Virus record (IMG/VR): IMGVR_UViG_3300020583_000139
Coordinates: 1 to 64,000 of that record
Direction: 5' to 3' (one strand)
DNA from: a virus
Length of the DNA stretch: 64,000 bases
Shown: one piece after another, positions 43,458-52,170 of the stretch
How positions within the stretch are numbered: the stretch's first letter is position 1
How the letters are laid out: each line of letters starts with the position of its first letter
The notes under the pieces: model-generated
Told to the model about the DNA's origin: nothing
Databases searched by the model: none
What the model saw: only the letters and a program-made list of their open reading frames with translations
Position numbers and translations under genes: made by a program

Positions 43458-44171
43458 TTATTTGGTAAACCATTTTCCGGCTGTGAAGCAGTAGTAGATT
43501 ACGATTGTGCCTGCGCCATGTGAAAAACCTACGCCCGCTCCGCCAGCATTGATTGTGTCTGTACCGTTCGGGTAGACCAGCAACGCATTCGTAGCTTGGT
43601 TGTTATTAATTGCGACCTCGGCACCGCTCACGGATGGTGGAAGTAATACGCCTGTTCCGGCAGGCACAGTCGAGACGTTGTAGGCCATGCGCGGCGGAAG
43701 TACGGTTGCATTTCCCTGGTTCGTGCCAGCCGCTACGACTCCATCTAGCGTAGATACTGTCTGGAGTCCACCAGCGAATCCATTTGCGAGCCCTTCCGTG
43801 TACCACGCACCCGGTGTGGCGCAGGAATAGAGGACAAACGAAGCTGGCATCTGACTGACGCCAACCGCAGTCGCAGCATCATCAATCGTGTCGGTTCCAG
43901 CCCCGAAGACCTGCACTGGATTGGCACCATGATTGATGATGAGAATTTCCAGTCCGGCGACGGATAGTGGAAGTTTTACGCTGTCCCCCGGATTAGTGAC
44001 TACAGTGATCCGGTTGGTTTGTGCTACCAACTGAGTGGCCAAAGCCTGGCCACCACCCACATGCGCAGCAATTAGGTCTTGCGCAGACTCGTAGATAAAA
44101 CCGTACGCACCGATGTTTTGAAATGTTACCGTTCCCGTTGTTGGGTTATAATCTCCGCCAGCTTCAGCCAT
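43458..44171 (-). CDS. Structural protein with internal duplication
   Basis: A 237-aa protein composed of two related halves. One has LEILIINHGANPVQVFGAGTDTIDDAATAVG...ATPGAWYT; the other has AEVAINNNQATNALLVYPNGTDTINAGGAGVG...FTAGKWFT. It is beta-rich and fits a head decoration or neck protein. The family is not recognised, but similar NxGTDTI...W repeats occur in phage structural proteins from memory. Confidence 0.65.
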   Translation of the reverse strand: MAEAGGDYNPTTGTVTFQNIGAYGFIYESAQDLIAAHVGGGQALATQLVAQTNRITVVTNPGDSVKLPLSVAGLEILIINHGANPVQVFGAGTDTIDDAATAVGVSQMPASFVLYSCATPGAWYTEGLANGFAGGLQTVSTLDGVVAAGTNQGNATVLPPRMAYNVSTVPAGTGVLLPPSVSGAEVAINNNQATNALLVYPNGTDTINAGGAGVGFSHGAGTIVIYYCFTAGKWFTK

Positions 44172-44183
44172 TGAGTGCTCCTT

Positions 44184-44909
44184 TCACCACAACATCATTG
44201 GACCCATGCCGACAATACGCGCCATAGTCGCGAGTTGCTGTCCGTACACAGTCAAATTCCACGCTCCCCAATCTTCAAGACCGCCTACGAGCTGGTAACT
44301 GGCGGAAACATCTCCTACACTCTTCGCGATCAGAATCCCGAAAGCCAAGCCCTGGCCAGCAGCCTGAGTTGCTGTCGATGCGGGCGCTCCCTCGCTGCGT
44401 GCATAAAGGTCCGCGAAGTGTGCCACAAAGAGCGCCATAGCAAAGGTCCACTGTTCGAGCCACTTGCCCTGTACGAGCGAGGCTGATGCGAGAGCAATGT
44501 AGACTTGCAGGACCGCAATCGGAACTAGTGGAGCATTCCAGACCGTGAGAGGAACGTTAGACGCAGAATTGATCGGCGCATTCGAAAGCGTAATTGCCCC
44601 AGTGCCTATCGCTTGGATAAATGTTCCATCTGGGATATTTGCGCCTGCTACGGGATTACCTACCGCCATCCCCGCCGTGGAACTAACATTTGCAACTTGA
44701 TTCCCCGCCACGAGTGTTGCCGTTGGAACAGGCGCAAGCGGAGGCCCACCCCACTTAGGGTAGAACGCGAAAAAGTCCTGGATGAAATAGGGAGGATTAG
44801 ACCCGACGACTATGTTGTTGACGAAGCCGCTGAAATCACCGAAGCCGGTGAGATCAACCGAGGGACCCCATTGCGAGGCCAGCCACCCATTCCAATCCGG
44901 CGTTCCCAT
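44184..44909 (-). CDS. Neck protein, DUF4054 family, with inserted beta domain
   Basis: A 241-aa protein. The DUF4054 parts are FIQDFFAFYPKWGG at about residue 43 and, after a break, VPIAVLQVYIALASASLVQGKWLEQWTFAMALFVAHFADLYARSE. Between them (about residues 62-122) lies an inserted module TLVAGNQVANVSSTAGMAVGNPVAGANIPDGTFIQAIGTGAITLSNAP. DUF4054 proteins connect portal and tail. The insert resembles one in the cement protein at 47174-47965. Confidence 0.85.
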   Translation of the reverse strand: MGTPDWNGWLASQWGPSVDLTGFGDFSGFVNNIVVGSNPPYFIQDFFAFYPKWGGPPLAPVPTATLVAGNQVANVSSTAGMAVGNPVAGANIPDGTFIQAIGTGAITLSNAPINSASNVPLTVWNAPLVPIAVLQVYIALASASLVQGKWLEQWTFAMALFVAHFADLYARSEGAPASTATQAAGQGLAFGILIAKSVGDVSASYQLVGGLEDWGAWNLTVYGQQLATMARIVGMGPMMLW

Positions 44910-44927
44910 CGCGCCTCATCTTCTGCT

Positions 44928-45347
44928 TTAAGCAGTGCCCGCGACCTTTTCCTTGATAGCCGCAACCATCTCGTCTTTTTTCAGTTTGTCGTCTAGTTCC
45001 AGGCCATGCACTTCCAAGGCGTGGAGCTGAAGTTCGTCCTTGCTCAGTTTGCTGAGATCAACCAGCCCCAAGTCGCCGGGTTTCGCGTCTTTCGCGTCTC
45101 CACCGGTAACAGGCTTGGGAATCGCCGCTGGTTTGGCTTTCGGAATGATGACTTCCATCATGTCCTCGTGCGTGACGGCCTCTTGGAAAGTGTCCAGTTT
45201 GCCTACCCAATCCGGAACTTCCTGGGGATCTTTGCTATCCGGTACGTGGTGGGTGCGAAGTACCTTCCCTGGAATCCAGTCATCACCTACCTGCTTGCCG
45301 GGACTCCATTCTTGAAACAGAATTTTGCGCTTCGCAATAACGTACAT
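44928..45347 (-). CDS. Head-associated protein with C-terminal HeH/LEM-like motif
   Basis: A 139-aa protein. The C-terminal 40 residues (LVDLSKLSKDELQLHALEVHGLELDDKLKKDEMVAAIKEKV) have the helix-extension-helix (SAP/LEM/Rho-N-like) shape found in phage head-proximal proteins. The N-terminal half is a small beta domain. A 13-base palindrome lies upstream of its start. It lies between capsid and neck genes. Confidence 0.65.
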   Translation of the reverse strand: MYVIAKRKILFQEWSPGKQVGDDWIPGKVLRTHHVPDSKDPQEVPDWVGKLDTFQEAVTHEDMMEVIIPKAKPAAIPKPVTGGDAKDAKPGDLGLVDLSKLSKDELQLHALEVHGLELDDKLKKDEMVAAIKEKVAGTA

Positions 45348-45363
45348 AGACGCACTCCTTCGC

Positions 45364-45376
45364 GGGGAAATTCCCC
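45364..45376. promoter_or_regulatory. Palindrome upstream of the HeH-motif gene
   Basis: GGGGAAATTCCCC is a perfect 6-bp inverted repeat around a central A, about 15 bases upstream of the start region. It could be a protein-binding site or a short RNA hairpin that stabilises the message. Confidence 0.3.
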
Positions 45377-45413
45377 ACTGGATTCCAAAGTTAGGCCCAA
45401 AACCAGAAAATCG

Positions 45414-45974
45414 TTAAAATCTGTTTCGCTTCCGAATGTTCTCGGCCTCAGTGATGACTCGCAAATTCCAGGGCACATGCAGCCCACACACGACGGCTTC
45501 ACCATGTAGGTTCACCCCGCGCAAGGGGATAATATGATCGACAACGTGCGAAATTCCGGTTGTGCGCGTCATGCGTTTAGCCCGCGTGTAAAGTTTGTTG
45601 ATGGCCTTCCAATGCTGCAAGGTGAGCCACGGCGGGACCGCCTGCATTTTGTTCGCGTAATCTCGCCCACTTGATCCAGGATTGGCCTCGCGCCAGTCAC
45701 GAAGATATTTTCTTCGCGCTTCCCGCTGTTCGGGCGATAAACTTCGCCATCGCCTTCGAGAATAATTACGACATCGGAGCAAGAGTTTTTCGTGGTCCCG
45801 CTTAAATGTTCTTGCCGAGTAATTTCGCGCAGCGCGACGCCCGCAAAGAAGGCAAGTGAAATTGTTAACGTAACGCGGGGCGACATGGCCTTGGCTGCAC
45901 GGTTTCCCCGTGAAGTACATCGGCGAGTTGAGTGATATTGCTTCACTTCGGCTGATTACCTTCTGGCCGCTCAT
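45414..45974 (-). CDS. HNH endonuclease, phage mobile type
   Basis: A 186-aa protein. The N-terminus (MYFTGKPCSQGHVAPRYVNNFTCLLCGRR) is a zinc ribbon, common in these enzymes. The HNH core is HVVDHIIPLRGVNLHGEAVVCGLHVPWNLRVITEAENIRKRN. It lies between the major capsid and the HeH-motif gene, same strand as the operon, and looks like a free-standing homing nuclease that avoided breaking the capsid gene. Confidence 0.92.
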   Translation of the reverse strand: MSGQKVISRSEAISLNSPMYFTGKPCSQGHVAPRYVNNFTCLLCGRRAARNYSARTFKRDHEKLLLRCRNYSRRRWRSLSPEQREARRKYLRDWREANPGSSGRDYANKMQAVPPWLTLQHWKAINKLYTRAKRMTRTTGISHVVDHIIPLRGVNLHGEAVVCGLHVPWNLRVITEAENIRKRNRF

Positions 45975-46007
45975 GCGACCATTATACGCCTAAGTCCTTT
46001 GTTATGT

Positions 46008-47132
46008 TCAAATTCCGTACATATATAACAGGGTCGTGGGACGGAGGATTTGTGGGACTCCTATGCATCCCATGAAAAGCGTTTCGTATCCCGTGCTCTG
46101 AACAGAAGGCACGGTGAACACCTTCTGAATAGGTTGCGGAATCTTGAGATAGAGACTCTCTTCGGCCTTGCGGTAGAAAAGAATTTCGCTGGTTGCGCCT
46201 GTGCCTTGCGTGCTGATCCACGGGTCGGGCAGCGGCAAAATCTCGAAGTCGACGCCCTGGCGTCGCGCGACGTTGTTCATCAAAATGTATTCGAGCACGG
46301 AGTTGAAGCCACCCGTGGTCATGGGCTGATTCAGCACGCCCCAATGCTCGTAATCCACGAGTGCGGTATCGGGAATACCTTCCACGTCGTAACCGCTGTT
46401 TTGCTGGACCTGAATAATGCCCGTATTGAAGTCATTCAGGATTTGTGTTGTGGTCTTCGTCGACCAAGTTGCGGTATTGCCCGTCCCGGTGAGAGGAGCC
46501 TGCACAGACGTAATGGCGGAGTTGTTCATCAACCCGCCGTAGCCGCCCCATCCGAGGTAGGTTACGCGATCAAGGGCTTTGTTCCAGATCAAGCGCAAGC
46601 CGGTGTCGAGGAGTTGTTGCAGCGAATAAGGCGCCGGAATCCCGAATTTCTTCGAATCGATCAGTTTTTGCAGATCGACATACGAAATGCGCATCGCCTG
46701 CGCCCAAATAAACGCCGGCCAGATGCCTTTCAGGACTTCGGCCTGAACGATACCCACATCGACGTTCTTGTTTTCCATCAAGCCGAACTGATTGTTCGCG
46801 GACGATCCGTAGTTCGCGGCCCATGCGGTGAGTTCTTCGACGTAGCCGCCACCGGTTTTGATGGGGATATCGCGCGCATGCGTGACCGCTGCCAATGGTT
46901 CGACGAGCTTCACATCTGGCAGTTCGAGCATCGAGGCGAGATAGGCCAAGCCCGTGCCAGTCGTCGCGTCAATAGCTTGGCCGCGTTCGAGCAAGTCTTG
47001 GCACACTTGCAGAGCAAGTTGCGCCTGCTTTTTGCTGTCGCCGCTGTAAGACCACCGCGGCATCGTATTGAAACGCTGGATTGCCCGTTGCGCGTCCATC
47101 GCGGCGTCACGCCGCGCGAGTTTTGCAAACAT
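46008..47132 (-). CDS. Major capsid protein, DUF2184 family
   Basis: A 374-aa protein with GGAGG before the ATG. YLASMLELPDVKLVEPLAAVTHARDIPIKTGGGYVEELTAWAANYGSS, QAMRISYVDLQKLIDSKKFGIPAPYSLQQLLDTGLRLIWNKALDRVTYLG, and the end GVDFEILPLPDPWISTQG...RKAEESLYLKIPQPIQKVFTVPSVQSTGYETLFMGCIGVPQILRPTTLLYM match DUF2184 major capsid proteins with an HK97-like fold. It lies after the protease and cement genes. Confidence 0.92.
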   Translation of the reverse strand: MFAKLARRDAAMDAQRAIQRFNTMPRWSYSGDSKKQAQLALQVCQDLLERGQAIDATTGTGLAYLASMLELPDVKLVEPLAAVTHARDIPIKTGGGYVEELTAWAANYGSSANNQFGLMENKNVDVGIVQAEVLKGIWPAFIWAQAMRISYVDLQKLIDSKKFGIPAPYSLQQLLDTGLRLIWNKALDRVTYLGWGGYGGLMNNSAITSVQAPLTGTGNTATWSTKTTTQILNDFNTGIIQVQQNSGYDVEGIPDTALVDYEHWGVLNQPMTTGGFNSVLEYILMNNVARRQGVDFEILPLPDPWISTQGTGATSEILFYRKAEESLYLKIPQPIQKVFTVPSVQSTGYETLFMGCIGVPQILRPTTLLYMYGI

Positions 47133-47173
47133 TTCAATCCTCCAGTTCTAACTCTGCTTGAGCGCCGCTATGC

Positions 47174-47965
47174 TTAGGCAGCAGCTCGAGAAAGCACAAC
47201 CAACTCGCAAACGTTGTTGGCATCCATCGCGCCGTTTTTGAAAAACGCCTGGCAAACGGTGGGGTCCAACAAAATGTTGTTATTGCCATCGTTGTTGGAT
47301 TCGATGTCGCCGAGGAGTCCGGCCGGGATGCCGCCGTTCACGATGGCGCGCAAGTAAGCCGGCCCACCAGCGACGGGAGCGCCTACGGGAACCTTGATCG
47401 TAATGGCTCCGCGCGTCAGGATGCCGACGTACTGGCCTGGCATGTAGTAACCCAAGGTCGGGCTTGGCACCGGAGCGCCTGGAGTCAAACCGTAGGTGAA
47501 CATCGTCTTGACTTCGCGAGTCGCAAAGCCCGCAAGCGTTGCGAATTGCAAAACCGTGTTGGCGTTGTTGGCGCCGGTCGGAGTCTTCGACAGAGTGACT
47601 TGACCGTTGACGGGGTTGATCGAGACAACGTAGGTCCCCGCAGGAATCGCGGCATTGAAAACAAACATGCCAACCGCGATACCGGCAAGGTTGCCCGGCG
47701 TCACGATGGGGCTGGCATTGTTCAGTCCGGAGCCGCCGACCTGTAAACCTCCGCCAGTCGCCTGCCAATCCTGGTACTGCTTGCAGGTTCCGCCCACCGC
47801 ATCCGGCAAGAGCATGACGGCATCGCCGAAGTTGATGTTGTTGGCGTTGTTGACGTTTGCTTGGCGAGCGAGAATGAACGGGTCGCCTCCACCGGAGCGC
47901 GATACTTCGCCGATAAACCCAAAAGGAGTTCCGACTACCGGAATAACTTGTCCGAATGCGCCCAT
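47174..47965 (-). CDS. Structural cement / decoration protein
   Basis: A 263-aa protein with GEVSRSGGGDPFILARQANVNNANNINFGDAVMLLPD near the start and the later beta part LGYYMPGQYVGILTRGAITIKVPVGAPVAGGPAYLRAIV. This is the pattern of structural cement proteins encoded beside DUF2184 capsids. A module GSGLNNASPIVTPGNLAGIAVGMFVFNAAIPAGTYVVSINPVNGQVTLSKTPTG (about residues 75-130) is inserted and resembles the insert in the DUF4054 gene. It would stabilise the capsid shell. Confidence 0.8.
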   Translation of the reverse strand: MGAFGQVIPVVGTPFGFIGEVSRSGGGDPFILARQANVNNANNINFGDAVMLLPDAVGGTCKQYQDWQATGGGLQVGGSGLNNASPIVTPGNLAGIAVGMFVFNAAIPAGTYVVSINPVNGQVTLSKTPTGANNANTVLQFATLAGFATREVKTMFTYGLTPGAPVPSPTLGYYMPGQYVGILTRGAITIKVPVGAPVAGGPAYLRAIVNGGIPAGLLGDIESNNDGNNNILLDPTVCQAFFKNGAMDANNVCELVVLSRAAA

Positions 47966-48025
47966 CGTTTTTCTCCTTCTCCGTTACAGCACCAGCCCAG
48001 TTAGGGCCGAAAAAATCAGAAATGT

Positions 48026-49636
48026 TTAGTTCGTGCCTGCGCCGTTGCGAAGGAACTTGGCAGACGGCCGGCCAGTTTTCTTCATTGCGTCGGCATAGAT
48101 TTTGTCTGCGTCTGCGGCTCGCTTTTCCGCTTCTGACAGGCGAGGCTTGAACTCTTTGTCCGCGTCTGTACCTTCGTGGCGAGTCGTTGCAGATTTCAGA
48201 AAGTCGGCATAACTGCCATTGCCGGTATCCGTCTTCTTGACGATCTTTTTCAGCGAACTCGTGAGTGTGTCGAACGCCGCTTTCAGCTTCTTGTCATTCG
48301 AGCGCGCAACGAAAGGCTTGAGGAACTTGAGAAGTTGCAGGTTGGAGTCCGCGACCAATGACTGGACATCAGCCGCTTTGAGCGCACCCTTGGGCCGTTC
48401 ATTGGCCGCGAGCACGGGTTCGGAGCGGACGATCTCGGCGTCTTCGCCTTCTTTCTCCTCTTTCTCTTCTTTTTCTTCCTCGTCCGCAGCATCCTCTTCG
48501 GCTTGCTCGTGTTCCGTTTCCTTGTCTTTGCCCTTGTCCATGCAATCGTCGCAACGGCAGCCTTCGGGATGCTTGTCGTCGTGGGCCTCGCCCTCGACAA
48601 AGTCATTCACCTTTTTCTTGAACTCCTCCATCTCGGCGTCGAGCGCGGCCTCGGTAGATGCATCGAGGAGTTTGTCGAGTTTGTCGTGCATGGCCTTGCG
48701 CGCATCATTCGCCGCTTGCTTTTCTTTGTCGTCGACCCCGGCGCTGCGCGTTTCAGTCCCGCCGACTTCCTTGAAAATCTTGACGCCATCTTTGGTCGTG
48801 CCGACATATTCCATCTTCGGTGCTTTGTCGGCCTCTTTGCCATCGGTCGCGATGCTGATGACGTTATCGCGCTTTTTCTCGCCATCCACCGCTTCGGCAG
48901 CCGCGAGCACGTTCGGATCGCGCAAGGCTTCTGCGATATCCTCCGAGGGTGCGTCTTTGGCAAACACACGGAATCCTTCGCCCAAGAGATGCTTGAAAAT
49001 GTTTTTCACGCGAGTCTCCTTCTTGACCGGAGCAGGAATAGGTTCCGGTGCTGAATCGTTGATGCGGGCCTCTTCGCCAGCTCGTGCCTTTTGAACGAGC
49101 GCGACGTGATTCCCGAGAATGTCGCGCTGATCCCATCGATAACCCTCGCGGGCGAGTCGATAGGTATAACCGCAAGAAAGTTCTCGCTGGCCGGTTTCGA
49201 CGGCGCGAATAGCTTCCTCGTCCTTAACGATAATGTCCGCGAGGAGCGGTAAATTCCCATCACTGAGGGGCTCGTCTCCTTGACGAACATTCTGGACATG
49301 TCCGCGGCTGTGACGGTTATCGTTCTGCGGAGTAAGCAGCTCGTCCGGGTGAGTGAGGGTGAAAGTCTTGCCCTCAAAACTTGCGATAGTGGCGCGCGAG
49401 AAGACTTCCGAAGGGTCGCGCCAAATCTGGATTTCTTCATCGGGGTTGTAACGCTCACTGAGCAAACCCTGGGGATCGGCGATTTCAGAGACGCGATAAG
49501 TCTGGAAGCCAGTTCGCGCGATGACCGCGTTCCTGCAAATAAGATAACCGTCTTGGGTTCGCGCGATGTTGTCGCTGAGGTGTTCCCCATGGTAGGCAAC
49601 GCGGCGGTCGAGGGCGACGGGCACATCACGCCTCAC
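48026..49636 (-). CDS. Capsid protease-scaffold fusion, DUF2213 family
   Basis: A 536-aa protein. Residues 1-190 form the DUF2213 protease: [27 protein letters not shown] (His96), [15 protein letters not shown], and [14 protein letters not shown] (Ser154), with the active-site order of S78-type prohead proteases. The rest is charged and helical with a long Glu/Lys run and an Asp/Cys-rich patch ([10 protein letters not shown]), as expected of a fused scaffold cut out on maturation. The GTG at 49636 is weakly supported; a GTG at 49624 is possible. Confidence 0.88.
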   Translation of the reverse strand: MRRDVPVALDRRVAYHGEHLSDNIARTQDGYLICRNAVIARTGFQTYRVSEIADPQGLLSERYNPDEEIQIWRDPSEVFSRATIASFEGKTFTLTHPDELLTPQNDNRHSRGHVQNVRQGDEPLSDGNLPLLADIIVKDEEAIRAVETGQRELSCGYTYRLAREGYRWDQRDILGNHVALVQKARAGEEARINDSAPEPIPAPVKKETRVKNIFKHLLGEGFRVFAKDAPSEDIAEALRDPNVLAAAEAVDGEKKRDNVISIATDGKEADKAPKMEYVGTTKDGVKIFKEVGGTETRSAGVDDKEKQAANDARKAMHDKLDKLLDASTEAALDAEMEEFKKKVNDFVEGEAHDDKHPEGCRCDDCMDKGKDKETEHEQAEEDAADEEEKEEKEEKEGEDAEIVRSEPVLAANERPKGALKAADVQSLVADSNLQLLKFLKPFVARSNDKKLKAAFDTLTSSLKKIVKKTDTGNGSYADFLKSATTRHEGTDADKEFKPRLSEAEKRAADADKIYADAMKKTGRPSAKFLRNGAGTN

Positions 49637-49868
49637 CTATGGTGAGTTTCAATGCGTTCCGGGGAGCCACTTTTGCGCCATGAGGCAGCGGGTCTTTTAT
49701 CTCGGTCATTTTGTTGACGGCTTGAGGCGCTAGACTTGAACCATCGCCGGTCTTGCGCGCATTACTCAAGGCTGCGGCAACCGCTTGGTTTTCGGGATGG
49801 CCATGGCGACGCATCTCTTCGATATTCTTGCTGACCGTTTCCCGCGAAGATCCAGACTTGAGTGGCAT
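49626..49868 (-). CDS. Small phage protein, DUF6496-like
   Basis: An 80-aa protein. [39 protein letters not shown] is the pattern of a very widespread small phage protein (DUF6496-like) that often precedes head genes. The later part is variable. Its function is unknown. It is the first gene of the head cluster on this strand after the plus-strand accessory island. Confidence 0.8.
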   Translation of the reverse strand: MPLKSGSSRETVSKNIEEMRRHGHPENQAVAAALSNARKTGDGSSLAPQAVNKMTEIKDPLPHGAKVAPRNALKLTIGEA

Positions 49869-49925
49869 GAACGAAAGAACGATACCACTACTTATAGTGC
49901 CGTTTGAAAAACGGGCGGATAAAAT

Positions 49926-49953
49926 TTGACAAATGTAATACTCTCGCTATACG
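49926..49953 (+). promoter_or_regulatory. Sigma-70-like promoter for the ribbon-helix-helix gene
   Basis: TTGACA (49926-49931) and TATACG (49948-49953) are separated by 16 bases. Transcription would start near 49959-49961, only about 4 bases before the ATG at 49964. It lies between the divergent DUF6496-like and RHH genes. Confidence 0.6.
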
Positions 49954-49963
49954 CTACACGGCG

Positions 49964-50116
49964 ATGCTTCCAGAGCGAAAACTTGTAAGTTTCCGCATCA
50001 GTATTAGGGTTTTGAGGTTGCTGGATGCGCTATCCATGGAATTAGGAATGAACAAAACAAGTGTCATTGCGCAAGCTATTCGAGTTCTTGCCAAACGAGA
50101 GAAAGTGAAGGCGTAA
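49964..50116 (+). CDS. Ribbon-helix-helix regulator (50 aa)
   Basis: The ATG at 49964 gives MLPERKLVSFRISIRVLRLLDALSMELGMNKTSVIAQAIRVLAKRE, a CopG/Arc-like RHH fold: one strand (VSFRIS) and two helices. It binds DNA as a dimer and may repress its own promoter just upstream. A Shine-Dalgarno site is absent and the mRNA would be nearly leaderless. The next gene follows directly at 50117. Confidence 0.8.
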   Translation: MLPERKLVSFRISIRVLRLLDALSMELGMNKTSVIAQAIRVLAKREKVKA

Positions 50117-50539
50117 ATGAGCCAAGAAACCCAAAAGTTACGTGGGCGACCTGTGACATATAGTGAGGCGCGAGCTTCAGCACAACGCCTTATTAATTCT
50201 CACTTTGGCGGCAGCCCCGATCCTGCACGAACTTCTATCCCTGCACGATTCTCCGATGATGACCTAACAATCATTGACTTCATTGAAGAACAGGCGGCGG
50301 CGCGTGTCGCGGTTATTCACGTCGAACGAGCGGAGTTAGCTCCTGGTAAGAAAGAACTTCTAACATTCCTCGCTAGGCCGGAAGACTCCTGGGGGCCAGC
50401 GGAATATGGCTTGGTGATTTGCGATGTTGTGCGCCACATCGCCAATGCGTTCAAGGTGCCCGATAAAAATGTCTGGTACTGGATTGAAAAAGAACGCGCA
50501 AAGCATACGACTCCTATCATTCAAATTCACCAAGCATAA
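50117..50539 (+). CDS. Conserved-looking protein of unknown function
   Basis: A 140-aa protein starting one base after the RHH stop and so likely cotranslated. It contains GRPVTYSEARASAQRLINSHFGG and, later, a helical part EYGLVICDVVRHIANAFKVPDKNVWYWIEKERAK that looks like a small helix-turn-helix. No known family. The coupling with the RHH gene suggests a regulatory or toxin-antitoxin style pair, but this is only inference. Confidence 0.6.
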   Translation: MSQETQKLRGRPVTYSEARASAQRLINSHFGGSPDPARTSIPARFSDDDLTIIDFIEEQAAARVAVIHVERAELAPGKKELLTFLARPEDSWGPAEYGLVICDVVRHIANAFKVPDKNVWYWIEKERAKHTTPIIQIHQA

Positions 50540-50550
50540 AAAGGAGAATT

Positions 50551-51342
50551 GTGAAAAAAACTTTGTGGACGGTGAATGTTGACAACTACGCTCCGGAGAT
50601 GACCGCTCTCACGCATCCCTTGCTCAAGCGCTACGCGGAAAAGTGCGATGCAGAATTCCGCGTCATCACCGAGCGCAAGTTTCCCAATTTCCCTCCTGTA
50701 TATGAGAAGTTGCAAGTTTACGAGTTGGGGAAAGACAGCGACTGGAACATAGTGATCGATTCAGACGCCATCGTTCACCCGGACATGTTCGACGTGACGA
50801 ATCATTTGTCCGGAGATACGGTCTGTCACAACGCAAACGACATGGCAGGGAACCGCTGGAAGTACGACCGTTTCTTTGCACGGGACGGCCGGCACATCGG
50901 CTCCTGCAATTGGTTTACTGTGGGTTCCAATTGGTGCATCGAACTCTGGAAACCTCTCGACGATCTAACACTCGAAGAAGCCGTTGCGAATATCAGCCCG
51001 ACTGTCCACGAGCGCGCGACGCATTTGCGTCAGTGTCAGAATCCTCAATGCCGCTACGAGGTTCCGGTTAGCGAGACCTCCGATGTAGTCAGCGAATGCA
51101 CACGCTGCGGCCAGAAGGCCAAGAGAATAAAAAAGGCAGTCATCAAAGCCGAGCATTTAATTGATGACTACACACTCAGCCGGAATATCGCCAAGTACGG
51201 CTTGAAGTTCACGACCGTTCGCGCCATCCAAGAGAAACTCAACGAGCGCGGATTCTACCTGTGGCACATCTACACGGACACGCTCGAAGAGAAGTTGCGG
51301 AAGACAAAAGAGGTTCTCGCTGGATGGGGAATTGAGACATAA
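50551..51342 (+). CDS. Glycosyltransferase, GT-A fold, with internal zinc ribbon
   Basis: A 263-aa protein with a GTG start after AAGGAG. It opens KKTLWTVNVDNYAPEMTALTHPLLKRYAEKCDAEFRVIT. WNIVIDSDAIVHPD is the DxD-type nucleotide-sugar site (about residues 65-78). A zinc ribbon (CQNPQCRYE...CTRCGQKA) is inserted around residues 170-200, which is unusual. It could glycosylate phage DNA bases, virion proteins or host surface; the sequence does not say which. Confidence 0.75.
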   Translation: MKKTLWTVNVDNYAPEMTALTHPLLKRYAEKCDAEFRVITERKFPNFPPVYEKLQVYELGKDSDWNIVIDSDAIVHPDMFDVTNHLSGDTVCHNANDMAGNRWKYDRFFARDGRHIGSCNWFTVGSNWCIELWKPLDDLTLEEAVANISPTVHERATHLRQCQNPQCRYEVPVSETSDVVSECTRCGQKAKRIKKAVIKAEHLIDDYTLSRNIAKYGLKFTTVRAIQEKLNERGFYLWHIYTDTLEEKLRKTKEVLAGWGIET

Positions 51343-51543
51343 ATGGACCCAGAACTCATCGGCCCTGATCCCGTGTGGAAGTGCATACGCGAGGGCAAGG
51401 GGCACATCTACTACGCCTTGGGCCTGGCATTTCTACTCACCGTCGCCGTGGCTGCCGGCGCACCGCTGTGGTTTTGCGTCATCACAACGGGATTGATCGG
51501 CGGAGTCTTTGCTGATTTGTGGGCTCACGAGGTACTTCATTGA
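51343..51543 (+). CDS. Small membrane protein
   Basis: A 66-aa protein directly after the glycosyltransferase stop. HIYYALGLAFLLTVAVAAGAPLWFCVITTGLIGGVFADLWA spans one or two membrane segments. The close spacing suggests that it works with the glycosyltransferase or is simply cotranscribed. Confidence 0.55.
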   Translation: MDPELIGPDPVWKCIREGKGHIYYALGLAFLLTVAVAAGAPLWFCVITTGLIGGVFADLWAHEVLH

Positions 51544-51746
51544 TAGAACGCTTAACAATGATTTTGGAAAGGATTCATCCAGGTGACGAACCTCGCTGTT
51601 TCAAGTTATGGGCATGCCGCGGTGAAGGACGCGGATGTACTCGCAACACGTTTCGCAGAAGCAAAGTCCATTGTGAAGATTGCGTTGAAACCAAAAACGA
51701 AGAAACGATAGCGGAACTTATAACTAGAATGAATAGAGCCAATTGA
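51540..51746 (+). CDS. Small cysteine-rich protein
   Basis: From a TTG overlapping the previous stop, or from the ATG at 51558 (MILERIHPGDEPRCFKLWACRG). C...C, C and CEDC motifs suggest a zinc-binding protein of about 62-68 aa. The end overlaps nothing, and the next gene starts 2 bases on. No known family. Confidence 0.5.
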   Translation: MIERLTMILERIHPGDEPRCFKLWACRGEGRGCTRNTFRRSKVHCEDCVETKNEETIAELITRMNRAN

Positions 51747-51747
51747 C

Positions 51748-52170
51748 ATGGAAACCGAACGCCACCGCGCAAATTACATCGGTGCCCCTGAGTTTTTCCA
51801 TTTGAATTCTTTATGCCGAATCCTCAATGACGCTTTCGGCTATCACAATTATCTAGTCGGCTCCTCGATCATCAAGCGGGATTTCCGCGACGTGGATATC
51901 CGCTGCATCTTGGAAGATGAGGAGTTTGACCGGATGTTTCCGGATTCCAAAGGGACCGCTGGCACAGGCAAAGGTGAATGCTCCTGGGTGCATGACGCCC
52001 GATGGTCTATCCTATGCGCATCTATTTCGGAATGGCTGTCAACACGCTCCAACCTCAAAGTGGACTTCCAGATTCAGCGCCAGACGAACGCCAATGAGAT
52101 GTATCCTCATGGACTAGGACACGAACGGCACGCATTGGGCCTATTCATCCATGAGGCTGACCGAACTTGA
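51748..52170 (+). CDS. Nucleotidyltransferase-like protein
   Basis: A 140-aa protein. YLVGSSIIKRDFRDVDIRCILEDEEFDRMF has the GS...DVD pattern of the DNA-polymerase-beta-type nucleotidyltransferase fold (as in MNT domains). Later, SNLKVDFQIQRQTNANEM supplies a third acidic residue. Phages often carry such small proteins; the target is unknown. Its end overlaps the next gene. Confidence 0.7.
   Translation: METERHRANYIGAPEFFHLNSLCRILNDAFGYHNYLVGSSIIKRDFRDVDIRCILEDEEFDRMFPDSKGTAGTGKGECSWVHDARWSILCASISEWLSTRSNLKVDFQIQRQTNANEMYPHGLGHERHALGLFIHEADRT

Noticed and set aside
46050-47177. 375-aa open frame opposite the major capsid gene
   Set aside because: Antisense shadow of the DUF2184 capsid; composition (Arg/His/Cys-rich) is typical of a shadow frame.
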